The notes under the pieces were generated by a model. That model was not told the DNA's origin and did not search any database. It worked only from the letters and a program-made list of their open reading frames with translations. Both the position numbers and the translations under genes were made by a program. A stretch of 6,294 bases of DNA from Candidatus Altarchaeum sp. CG2_30_32_3053. Its GTDB lineage: Archaea; Altiarchaeota; Altiarchaeia; Altiarchaeales; Altiarchaeaceae. Where the stretch lies: positions 1 through 6,294 of the forward strand of contig MNZY01000238.1 of NCBI GenBank assembly GCA_001873845.1, in the 5' to 3' direction. The stretch's first letter is position 1. The number at the start of each line of letters is the position of its first letter. Shown here piece after piece: positions 1-5,979 of the stretch.

Positions 1-83
1 TGAAAAGACACGAACGAAGTGAGCGTATTTTCAATTTCGTAGAGAATTTGAAAAGACACGAACGAAGTGAGCGTATTTTTGTT
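1..83 (+). repeat. Left box-and-hairpin repeat array, cut by the window edge
   Basis: Two copies of a box, ACACGAACGAAGTGAGCGT, have cores at 13-23 and 61-71, so the period is 48 bp. Between them lies a hairpin with left arm 28-38, five-base loop GTAGA at 39-43 and right arm 44-54, pairing at 10 of 11 positions. The window opens inside what looks like the right arm of another hairpin (TGAAAAGAC), so the array continues off the left edge. The same unit occurs at 2279-2581 on the opposite strand. It is not CRISPR: the conserved part is short and the 'spacers' are self-complementary. Its function is unknown. Confidence 0.85.
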
Positions 84-213
84 GTTAAGTATAATTAATT
101 TTGTAAATTTTTAAAATTACTCATCCATTTTTTGATGGTTGGAAAGATGGGATTTATTTAAAAATTTTCCTTTCCTTTCCACATTTTTCCATCTTCATTT
201 AAATTTCCCTCAC
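84..213. other. AT-rich intergenic stretch, no gene
   Basis: This stretch lies between the left repeat array and the 3' end of the minus-strand propeller gene. It is very AT-rich and has only a weak hairpin around 124-138 (CCAT/ATGG flanking a T-run). On the minus strand, short T-tracts around 160-170 could serve as a simple archaeal oligo-T terminator for the propeller gene, but nothing decisive is visible. The plus-strand open frame beginning here is a shadow of the minus-strand gene. Confidence 0.4.
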
Positions 214-2169
214 CTAAAACTTCATTTCATTTATCTTTTCCCAATCGTTTTCATTCAAAACAACAATTTTGTCATCACCAATTATGTACAAATAATCATT
301 AATATAAATTGCCCTCCTGGCAGAAATTTCGCTGACTGCTTTTATTAATTTTAGTTTGTCATCTTTATACGAAAAAACATACCCTCCTTTACTGCCAGGC
401 AGGAAAAAAACATCATGCTTCGTGTCCAATAAAAACGCGTGGTGCGTGTTTAGAATATCTGACCATGACTCATCCAAGAGGTATTTATCTGATTCTTTTG
501 GATTTTCTACTTGGGAAACATCAAAAAGAGAAATTTTCACCTGCCAGTTTTCTTTTCCGATGCCTAAAATTTTGTCTTCTGTGATCGGGTGTAAGTAGGA
601 GGAATATCCTGGAATTTTCAGCTCGCCCTTTAATTCTGGTTTTTTTGGATTGGACAAGTCCAAAACATAGAACGGGTCTGTCTCGCGGAATGTAACCAAA
701 TAACCACTATCTCCGATAAACCTTGCCGAATAAATTCTCTCCTGCATCCCCAAGTCCTTTATTGCGCCGATAATCTTCAAATTTTTATCCAAAACATAAA
801 CATCATTTGCTGATTCCCTTCCTCCAGTTCCAAAACCCCTACCTCCAAAACGCTCACCAAAAGTTGTCGCTATCCTTAAATTTTCTTCATATTCGTCCAA
901 AGCAAACTGATTTAATGGAAATCCTGGAACGCTGCCCGTTGCCGTTACCTCAAATTTTTCCAGTCCTATCTTTACAATCCCACTCTTTTCCAAGTTCCTT
1001 TTTTCTTTATTATAATATTTAGACCTTCTGTTGTTCATTTCGTTTCCTAACTTCAGCCGCTCGTCATTTGTTAAGGTCCTGTAATATTTTTCAAAAATGG
1101 TTTGCAATTCCATTAGTTTAGCTTGCTCGCTAATATCATAGCCATCTAATTTTTCAATCTTTTCTAAGATTCCTTTAGAAAGTAAATCTGAACATTCTTC
1201 CCGGAAAAATTTAGACACAAACCTAAACACGCTTTCCTGATAATAATAAGTAATGTATATTGCATTTTCTGACATATATACAATTGATTGACTGTATGAG
1301 CCAGTAAATGAAATTTTGTTTTTAATTTCACCAGAAATGGGATTCAATATTATCGCTGAAAAGGTGATATCTATTGGAACAGGCGAAACAGGATGGTAAA
1401 TTTCTTTACATTCAATAACTAATGGATTTTCTCCAATCGTTAATGGCTTTATTGGGCATGGGTTGTATTCATCAATATAATTTCTTAAAACCAAATAAAT
1501 TTTGCCGTTATAAAGGCGGGAAGTGACAATTGATGTAGATTCATTTAATTTTATATTCCACTTTTTTACAGGGGATTTTGGATCAGAAACATCATAGCCC
1601 TCAATATTCTGATATGAGAAAATTACCAAAACATCATTTGTTAGAAGCAGGCTACCTGTGTTGTTGATTTCACCATCCATCGCTAAATCAGTAGGGGGAA
1701 AGGCATTGATGATGTTTATTTTTGGTTCTTTGTAATAAGGCGGAGCTACTTTTCTTGATGAATATGTCCACATTATTTCAGGGGAAAAATAAATTTTCTT
1801 GCCGTCGGTCTTTACAATGTCTGGCTCATCAATTCCCTTCACCTGAACATTTGTTTCTGAAACCCTTTCAAAAGAAGTGCCAGAACCGCTGGTTTTTGTT
1901 GCAGTGAATTCTGTAGCCAGTCTTTCATCAAAAGGTAAGGGTGGTGTTTGCGCCGTTATTGCATTAGATAGCAATCCATAATTATAATATCCTTGTGCTG
2001 TCTTTGTCTCTTCTAAATAATTTTTAAATTCTTCAACAGAGGAAAATTTCTTAATTGCAGAAATTTGAGTTATATTTTCTCTTGGTTTTTCCTCAATACA
2101 TCCACTCAGCAAAACAGTTCCAATAATTACAACAACCAAAATCCCCCATAAAATATTTTTTGTGCCCAT
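214..2169 (-). CDS. Secreted lipoprotein with C-terminal beta-propeller (Beta_propel family)
   Basis: This 651-residue protein begins with a short basic stretch (K4), a hydrophobic core at about residues 6-20 and a lipobox LSGC ending at Cys24. It should therefore be exported and lipid-anchored outside the membrane. Residues 25-105 look like a linker. The motif TNVQVKGIDEPDIVKTDG at about 106-123 is the hallmark entry of the family of secreted proteins with a C-terminal propeller distantly related to WD40 (Pfam Beta_propel). Blade-like strands follow, including YDVSDPKSPVKKW, VYVLDKNLKIIGAI, YVLDLSNPKKPELKGEL and LFDVSQVENPKESDKY, up to the C-terminus. The length is normal for the family and nothing looks truncated. 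A charged insertion at roughly residues 325-400, rich in Glu, Lys and Arg, may be a helical excursion between blades. No catalytic motif is evident, so a ligand-binding or envelope role is inference. No Shine-Dalgarno precedes the ATG. The gene is flanked on both sides by the box-and-hairpin arrays and is divergent from the surface-protein gene. Confidence 0.9.
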   Translation of the reverse strand: MGTKNILWGILVVVIIGTVLLSGCIEEKPRENITQISAIKKFSSVEEFKNYLEETKTAQGYYNYGLLSNAITAQTPPLPFDERLATEFTATKTSGSGTSFERVSETNVQVKGIDEPDIVKTDGKKIYFSPEIMWTYSSRKVAPPYYKEPKINIINAFPPTDLAMDGEINNTGSLLLTNDVLVIFSYQNIEGYDVSDPKSPVKKWNIKLNESTSIVTSRLYNGKIYLVLRNYIDEYNPCPIKPLTIGENPLVIECKEIYHPVSPVPIDITFSAIILNPISGEIKNKISFTGSYSQSIVYMSENAIYITYYYQESVFRFVSKFFREECSDLLSKGILEKIEKLDGYDISEQAKLMELQTIFEKYYRTLTNDERLKLGNEMNNRRSKYYNKEKRNLEKSGIVKIGLEKFEVTATGSVPGFPLNQFALDEYEENLRIATTFGERFGGRGFGTGGRESANDVYVLDKNLKIIGAIKDLGMQERIYSARFIGDSGYLVTFRETDPFYVLDLSNPKKPELKGELKIPGYSSYLHPITEDKILGIGKENWQVKISLFDVSQVENPKESDKYLLDESWSDILNTHHAFLLDTKHDVFFLPGSKGGYVFSYKDDKLKLIKAVSEISARRAIYINDYLYIIGDDKIVVLNENDWEKINEMKF

Positions 2170-2260
2170 TTTTACAAACTAATTTATTTTTTAATTTTAT
2201 TCTTATTTTTTAATTTTTGCTAAAATTAAAGTAACTACTCAGCCACCCTAAAAAATTATA

Positions 2261-2272
2261 GGTAAATTTTTG
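2261..2272 (+). repeat. Left copy of 12-bp direct repeat bracketing the right array
   Basis: GGTAAATTTTTG here is repeated exactly at 2586-2597. The two copies sit just outside the box-and-hairpin array at 2279-2581. This is the arrangement expected of a target-site duplication, although the sequence is AT-rich and chance or an array-associated end motif cannot be excluded. Confidence 0.55.
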
Positions 2273-2278
2273 ATTTTT

Positions 2279-2581
2279 ACGCTCACTTCGTTCCACTCAC
2301 TTCGTTCATGTCTTTTTGAAATCTTTATGATTTCAAAAATTGTGTCTTTTGAAATTTCATAAATTTTGAAATTGTATTTTTTTTTTTGAAATTTTACGCT
2401 CACTTCGTTTGTGTATTTTCAAAACTTTGCGTTTTTAAAATACGCTCACTTCGTTCGTGTCTTTTCAAATTCTCCGCGAATTTGAAAATAACCTCACTTC
2501 GTTCGGATATTTTAAAATCTTTGAGATTTTAAAATAAGTTCGCTTCGCTCTCATATTTTCAAAACTTTGCGTTTTGAAAAT
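2279..2581 (-). repeat. Right box-and-hairpin repeat array (six boxes, five clear hairpins)
   Basis: On the plus strand the box reads ACGCTCACTTCGTTCGTGT; its 11-base cores lie at 2282-2292, 2296-2306, 2399-2409, 2445-2455, 2493-2503 and, as a variant TTCGCTTCGCT, 2539-2549. The cores from 2399 onward are 46-48 bp apart. Hairpins with 11-bp stems and five-base loops follow: A 2313-2339, C 2415-2441, D 2462-2488, E 2509-2535 and F 2555-2581. A, D, E and F are perfect; C has one mismatch. The stem sequences differ between copies but stay paired, for example the fifth or sixth pair is G:C, C:G or T:A. Positions 2340-2395 hold a degenerate unit with a partial box tail, a weak AAATTT/AAATTT stem and an 11-T run at 2377-2387. 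Read on the minus strand, the loops are ATAAA, GCAAA, GCGGA, TCAAA and GCAAA. The array lies upstream of the propeller gene, in opposite orientation to the copy at 1-83. No encoded protein is apparent. Confidence 0.9.
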
Positions 2582-2585
2582 CGCG

Positions 2586-2597
2586 GGTAAATTTTTG
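2586..2597 (+). repeat. Right copy of 12-bp direct repeat bracketing the right array
   Basis: Exact copy of GGTAAATTTTTG at 2261-2272. It overlaps a small local inverted repeat, GGGTA (2585-2589) with TACCC (2598-2602), which weakens a pure target-site-duplication reading. Confidence 0.55.
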
Positions 2598-2625
2598 TAC
2601 CCCCTGTATAGTTACTAATTCCTGT

Positions 2626-2706
2626 TATAGTCATTTTACTGACTTTTTGCAGTAAAATGACTATACTCGTAAATTTGATAACGGTGCAAAAAGTTAGCAA
2701 ATTTAC
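2626..2706 (+). promoter_or_regulatory. Two adjacent inverted repeats with complementary loops (possible kissing-hairpin element)
   Basis: Hairpin 1 has a perfect 16-bp stem, TATAGTCATTTTACTG (2626-2641) with 2650-2665, and an 8-base loop ACTTTTTG (2642-2649). Hairpin 2 has a perfect 9-bp stem, GTAAATTTG (2669-2677) with CAAATTTAC (2698-2706), and a 20-base loop. Within that loop, CAAAAAGT (2687-2694) is the exact complement of the whole loop of hairpin 1, and the match extends to 10 bases if stem bases are counted. If transcribed, this could form a kissing-loop or pseudoknotted RNA; as DNA it is a compound operator or cruciform. It lies 47-127 bases upstream of the surface-protein start. A likely TATA-like tract lies between it and the gene, so it may be upstream of that gene's transcript or belong to a separate small RNA. 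It matches no RNA family I recognise. Confidence 0.6.
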
Positions 2707-2744
2707 TATAAATTATCCAATTAATTAAATTTTAAAATTTTAAA
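2706..2744 (+). promoter_or_regulatory. Candidate archaeal promoter for the surface-protein gene
   Basis: Two TATA-like tracts are seen: CTATAAAT at 2706-2713 and the run AAATTTTAAAATTTTAAA at 2727-2744. Archaeal TATA boxes lie about 25 bases before the transcription start, so either would give a very short leader or none before the ATG at 2753. There is no Shine-Dalgarno in AAACAAAAAGA just before the ATG, which agrees with a leaderless message. In a genome this AT-rich such tracts are common, so confidence is low. Confidence 0.3.
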
Positions 2745-2752
2745 CAAAAAGA

Positions 2753-4888
2753 ATGGATGAAAAAAAAATTTTTATGGGCAAAATTTTAACATTCGGTCTG
2801 ACTGCTATAATTGCTGTGTCTGTGTTGTTTATAGGTCTGTATGAAGTAAGTGCATCATTGAATATACAAAGTATAAATTTTATCGGTTCAAATAGCGATT
2901 TAAAGATAAATGTCACGATAAAAAATACAGATGCTGGTACAAGTAGCACCTATTTCAATCTTACTCTTAAAGACACATCAAATGATGATGAAGATAACCA
3001 GGTTATTTATTCTGGCTCATTGTCAATAGATGCAAATAAAACACAGTCATATACCTTTGGAATATATGGTAGCTATGATAAGCATTTAACTTATCCTTCT
3101 AATTGGGAAAATTACAGATGCGGAAAGCATACGATTCAAGCGAAAATTACAATTGCTGGCTCATCACAGGATACTAAAACAGAAGATATTGATTTATCCG
3201 CAGATACCTTTGGTCTAACATTTTTTCCCGATATAGAAACAGGTAAAATTTCTCTGAAAGACAGAGTATATATAAATGTAAAAGATATAGACGGAAAGGC
3301 AATAAGTGGTGTTTATGTTAAAATCAGCTACGGAGATGTAAAAAAGACAGTTGGAACAACAAGTAGCACAGGACGGGTTAGTTTCAGAATTTCCGAGCTC
3401 TTTTCTTCTCCATCAGTAGAAACATATACCTTAAACATTTTCAAGCACGAAAAATTCAAGGAACATTATTACTGCAATTATGAAAAGGACTTTCAGGTGA
3501 AGAAAAAATTAAACATTTCAAGCATAAGTCCGGCAAATCCAAAAATAAATGAACGAATTACCTTAACGATTGATGCAGATGATTATGCGGATTACTACGG
3601 AGTATTTTTATCTATTATGAATATGAACAATCATTCTGATTCACAATATATTACTTTAAATGACAAAACACAATATTTCACAATTGCAAATCCGGGAACA
3701 TACAAAATTCACCTGACAAAAAGCATAGATTATTGGGATGCTGAAAGAACGCTTGTGATTGAAGAAAATCCCGAATTAAAAATTTCATTCAACGACATTG
3801 TGCTTGGCAAGGAAAATGAATTTGTTGTTTTGGATGCAAATGATGTTAGAGTGCCAAATGCAAAGGTTACACTTTCCGGCGTATCAAAAACAAGTGATAA
3901 TAAGGGAGTAGTTAAATTCACAATCACAAATCCCGGAACTTATGAAATAACCGCAGAAAAGACAAATTATAAAACAGGACAGAAAACATTTGCCGCCCTG
4001 AAAAAGCTTAAAATTGCTTATGAGCCGGAAAAACCAAAAATTTACGACGATATCCAAATAAAACTTCTTGATGAAAGTGATTCGCCTGTGGATGGAACAA
4101 TAACCATTAACAGCAAGGCATTTTCAACACAAGCAGGCAATATAAATTATAATTTTACAATGTTTGTGAATTATAAAATCATTGGAAAGGCGCAAAATTT
4201 TGCCGATGTTGAAGTAAATTTAAAGCCGTTAAAAATTTTAGCCCTGAACATAAATAAAGCAGAAAACGAGGAATTTTCTGTTGGAGATGACTTATCTATG
4301 GTGTTAGAAGGTGATAGATTAGGTGAGGCAAAAATTGAAATAAAAAATTTAGATACGAATACAACAACAAGTACAACAACATCAGCAAAAAATTATAGTG
4401 TGCCGCTTTTAATTCCCGGAAATTATGAAATAACTGCAACCGCAAACGGATTTGGAGATACAAAGAAAAAATTCAGCGTCAGACACATGACAATAGAAAT
4501 GAATGCAAAGTATGATGCTCAAAACAACAAAATTTTAATAAAGGTTACAAGTGACGGGAAAGGCCTTGAAAATGCAACAATATTTGTTAAAACACCGAAA
4601 AATCTGCTCGGGCAATATACAACAAATATAGACGGACAGGCAATTTTTGATGCAATATGCGAGCAGGGAAATTACACAGTTGCTGCTGAAAAAATTCATT
4701 ACGAACCAAAACAACAGATTGTTGAAGTAAAGAAGCAAAATTTTGATTTTGGAATAGTTTTGCCTGTCGCAATCGTAATAATTGTTTTATTGATTATTGT
4801 ACTTTTATATTTAATGTTAAAGAAAAAAAGGCCAAACAGATCAATAAATCAAAATCCAAATGAAATTCAGGAAGGTAAGCTGGGATGA
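2753..4888 (+). CDS. Membrane-anchored modular surface protein with CARDB/Ig-like domains
   Basis: The protein has 711 residues. Residues 9-30 form an N-terminal hydrophobic segment (signal peptide or anchor) and 666-689 a C-terminal membrane helix, followed by a basic cytoplasmic tail (KKKRP). The long middle should be extracellular. Residues 36-150 resemble a CARDB-type beta-sandwich (LKINVTIKNTDAG). Then come about six Ig-like or carboxypeptidase-regulatory-like modules, roughly 160-250, 252-336, 338-416, 417-493, 495-577 and 579-662. Their shared closing motif recurs as NPGTYKIH (313), NPGTYEITAEKTNY (393), IPGNYEITATANGF (554) and QGNYTVAAEKIHY (638). Ten N-glycosylation sequons (N53, 69, 95, 254, 293, 467, 536, 547, 607, 640) and a Thr-rich stretch at 535-544 suit an archaeal cell-surface glycoprotein. 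No protease or hydrolase motif is visible, so a structural or adhesive role is inference. The ATG at 2753 gives a good signal segment; ATG at residue 8 is an alternative. The 3' end overlaps the phosphoribosyltransferase gene by 29 bp. Confidence 0.85.
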   Translation: MDEKKIFMGKILTFGLTAIIAVSVLFIGLYEVSASLNIQSINFIGSNSDLKINVTIKNTDAGTSSTYFNLTLKDTSNDDEDNQVIYSGSLSIDANKTQSYTFGIYGSYDKHLTYPSNWENYRCGKHTIQAKITIAGSSQDTKTEDIDLSADTFGLTFFPDIETGKISLKDRVYINVKDIDGKAISGVYVKISYGDVKKTVGTTSSTGRVSFRISELFSSPSVETYTLNIFKHEKFKEHYYCNYEKDFQVKKKLNISSISPANPKINERITLTIDADDYADYYGVFLSIMNMNNHSDSQYITLNDKTQYFTIANPGTYKIHLTKSIDYWDAERTLVIEENPELKISFNDIVLGKENEFVVLDANDVRVPNAKVTLSGVSKTSDNKGVVKFTITNPGTYEITAEKTNYKTGQKTFAALKKLKIAYEPEKPKIYDDIQIKLLDESDSPVDGTITINSKAFSTQAGNINYNFTMFVNYKIIGKAQNFADVEVNLKPLKILALNINKAENEEFSVGDDLSMVLEGDRLGEAKIEIKNLDTNTTTSTTTSAKNYSVPLLIPGNYEITATANGFGDTKKKFSVRHMTIEMNAKYDAQNNKILIKVTSDGKGLENATIFVKTPKNLLGQYTTNIDGQAIFDAICEQGNYTVAAEKIHYEPKQQIVEVKKQNFDFGIVLPVAIVIIVLLIIVLLYLMLKKKRPNRSINQNPNEIQEGKLG

Positions 4889-5345
4889 GATTGAAGAAGG
4901 TTGCATAATATTGTATGAAAAAACAGAGAGAAATTTCAAATTTGACTGTATTCTTGCAATTTGCAGGGGCGGCTGGATACCTGTAAGGATAATTTCGGAT
5001 TTGTCTGCTGTCAAAGATGTTGGAAATTTACGGATTGAAAGTTATGATGTTTATGATAAAAACGAAGCAAAAATTACGCAGGATGTTTCTGTTGATGTTA
5101 AAGATAAGAATGTTTTACTTGTTGATGATATTGCAGACACTGGAGACAGTTTAATACTTGCCAAAAAGTATCTGCTTAAAAAATTTCCAAAAAATTTAAT
5201 GACTGCAACCCTGCACTGCAAAGTAACATCAAAAATAAGGCCGGACTTTTTTGTTAAGGAAACAGATGCAGATACATGGATAATCTATCCATGGGAAAAA
5301 AGAGAAACAGAAAGAAAATTGAAAAATGAAGGGATTTTAATATAG
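4860..5345 (+). CDS. Purine-type phosphoribosyltransferase (Hpt/Gpt-like, COG2236-like)
   Basis: This 161-residue type I phosphoribosyltransferase should transfer phosphoribose from PRPP to a purine base (hypoxanthine, guanine or xanthine) in cytoplasmic salvage. The PRPP-binding signature VLLVDDIADTGDSL is at residues 85-98, with the paired acidic residues D89-D90 and the following DTGDS loop. The early CRGGWIP segment at 35-41 is the RGG loop of archaeal members. WIIYPWE at 140-146 is the C-terminal motif of the COG2236 type, with aromatic residues expected near the base. The opening MKFRKVSWDEIEEGC matches the usual start of this family, so the ATG at 4860 is preferred although it lies inside the preceding gene and lacks a Shine-Dalgarno. 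The 29-bp overlap, in a different frame, implies co-transcription and perhaps translational coupling with the surface-protein gene. The base specificity cannot be read from sequence alone; an uncharacterised COG2236 paralogue with another substrate is possible. Confidence 0.88.
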   Translation: MKFRKVSWDEIEEGCIILYEKTERNFKFDCILAICRGGWIPVRIISDLSAVKDVGNLRIESYDVYDKNEAKITQDVSVDVKDKNVLLVDDIADTGDSLILAKKYLLKKFPKNLMTATLHCKVTSKIRPDFFVKETDADTWIIYPWEKRETERKLKNEGILI

Positions 5346-5359
5346 AAAATTTAATGAGT

Positions 5360-5663
5360 TCAACCATTTCCAACATACAAAATTTTTTCTCCGGCAAAAA
5401 CAGAATATTTCCATTTACGAAACATGGCAGATGGTAATGGCGGTTCGCAGATAATTTTAACTTCGTGCCTGTTTTCATCCTTTTCTGCTCTTTCTACTGT
5501 GAAATCAACGGTATAAGGTGTGTGGCAGCCAATCAAATTTGAAGTATTGCTTTACGGGTTTTCCATCAACTTTAAAGCAGACAATTCCCCATATTTTGTC
5601 CAGAGAGAATTCAACTTCATGTCTTTCTTTTGTGGGTGTATAAGATAAATTTAATCTCCACAA
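5360..5663 (-). pseudogene. Small conserved-looking gene of about 100 codons, broken by one frameshift
   Basis: On the minus strand a frame opens at a TTG (5663) and reads WRLNLSYTPTKERHEVEF, SLDKIWGIVCFKVDGKPVKQ and so on, until TGA at 5505-5507. Shifted by one base, the frame is open from 5551 to TGA at 5360-5362 and reads TPYTVDFTVERAEKDENRH, EVKIICEPPLPSAMF and KWKYSVFAGEKILYVGNG. Both halves have protein-like composition, with alternating charged and hydrophobic residues typical of beta-strands (HEVEFSLD, HEVKIICE), and together span 304 nt, which is 101 codons plus one base. The break must lie in 5508-5551; the CACACAC tract near 5520 is one candidate, giving KFDWLPH-PYTVDF when one base is dropped. 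It could be true decay or a sequencing error. No ATG is in frame upstream (TAA at 5667-5669). I do not recognise the family with certainty; it resembles short archaeal conserved hypotheticals. The gene ends 14 bp from the convergent phosphoribosyltransferase. Confidence 0.65.
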
Positions 5664-5696
5664 TATTTATATTAAAAAATTGTATTTGATCAATAT

Positions 5697-5746
5697 TAAG
5701 AGGCAGCCTACTCTTATTTTATGTGGGTACGAGGGTATTTTACCTC
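5697..5746 (+). other. Two small consecutive hairpins, terminator-like
   Basis: The first is TAAGAG (5697-5702) pairing with CTCTTA (5711-5716) around an 8-base loop, followed directly by TTTT. The second is GAGG-TA (5731-5737, with one bulged G at 5735) pairing with TACCTC (5741-5746) around a 3-base T loop. The first has the form of a hairpin plus T-tract terminator on the plus strand, but no gene is seen running into it. They lie upstream of the broken minus-strand gene, so they could be in its leader. Confidence 0.35.
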
Positions 5747-5780
5747 TCCTTATTGAACAAGTTCTAATCTAATCTGTGGT

Positions 5781-5810
5781 TTTTTCCTTATATATTTTTT
5801 CCTTATATAT
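5781..5810. repeat. Two tandem copies of a 15-bp repeat with TATA-like core
   Basis: TTTTTCCTTATATAT occurs at 5781-5795 and again, head to tail, at 5796-5810. Each copy holds TTATATAT, close to an archaeal TATA box, with a pyrimidine tract before it. Read on the minus strand this would be two stacked ATATATAAGG elements about 120-140 bases upstream of the broken small gene. It may be a duplicated promoter element or a simple replication-slippage repeat. Confidence 0.5.
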
Positions 5811-5979
5811 TCTTGAATATGGCTTTACTTAAGCAACTTTATTAGGATTTGCCAAAATCCGCATTAATTCAATTTACGTATATCCACTTGCCACGATAGT
5901 TGAAATTTCCATATTATAAATTACAATCCTGTTCTTAAAAAATATCAAACCAGTCACCGGTTAATGCATTTTATTTCAC

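Noticed and set aside
139..348. Plus-strand open frame of 69 codons
   Set aside because: It is largely antisense to the 3' end of the propeller gene and its Phe/Asn/His-rich composition is typical of a shadow of AT-rich DNA.
356..1907. Several plus-strand open frames (356-598, 807-1022, 1722-1907)
   Set aside because: All lie antisense to the well-supported propeller gene and show no domain-like composition.
2279..2581. CRISPR array
   Set aside because: Box spacing of 46-48 bp superficially fits, but the conserved box is only 11-19 bases and the intervening segments are self-complementary hairpins similar to each other; no cas gene is nearby.
2740..4772. Minus-strand open frames (2740-2949, 3730-3927, 4535-4738, 4587-4772)
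   Set aside because: These are antisense shadows of the surface-protein gene, two of them overlapping each other in different frames.
5254..5478. Minus-strand open frame of 74 codons at the end of the phosphoribosyltransferase gene
   Set aside because: It runs in the third frame, antisense to the phosphoribosyltransferase, and competes with the better-supported broken-gene frame 5360-5551.
5508..5551. Programmed frameshift in the small minus-strand gene
   Set aside because: No clear slippery heptamer with a downstream structure is seen in the overlap; simple mutation or sequencing error is the more economical explanation.
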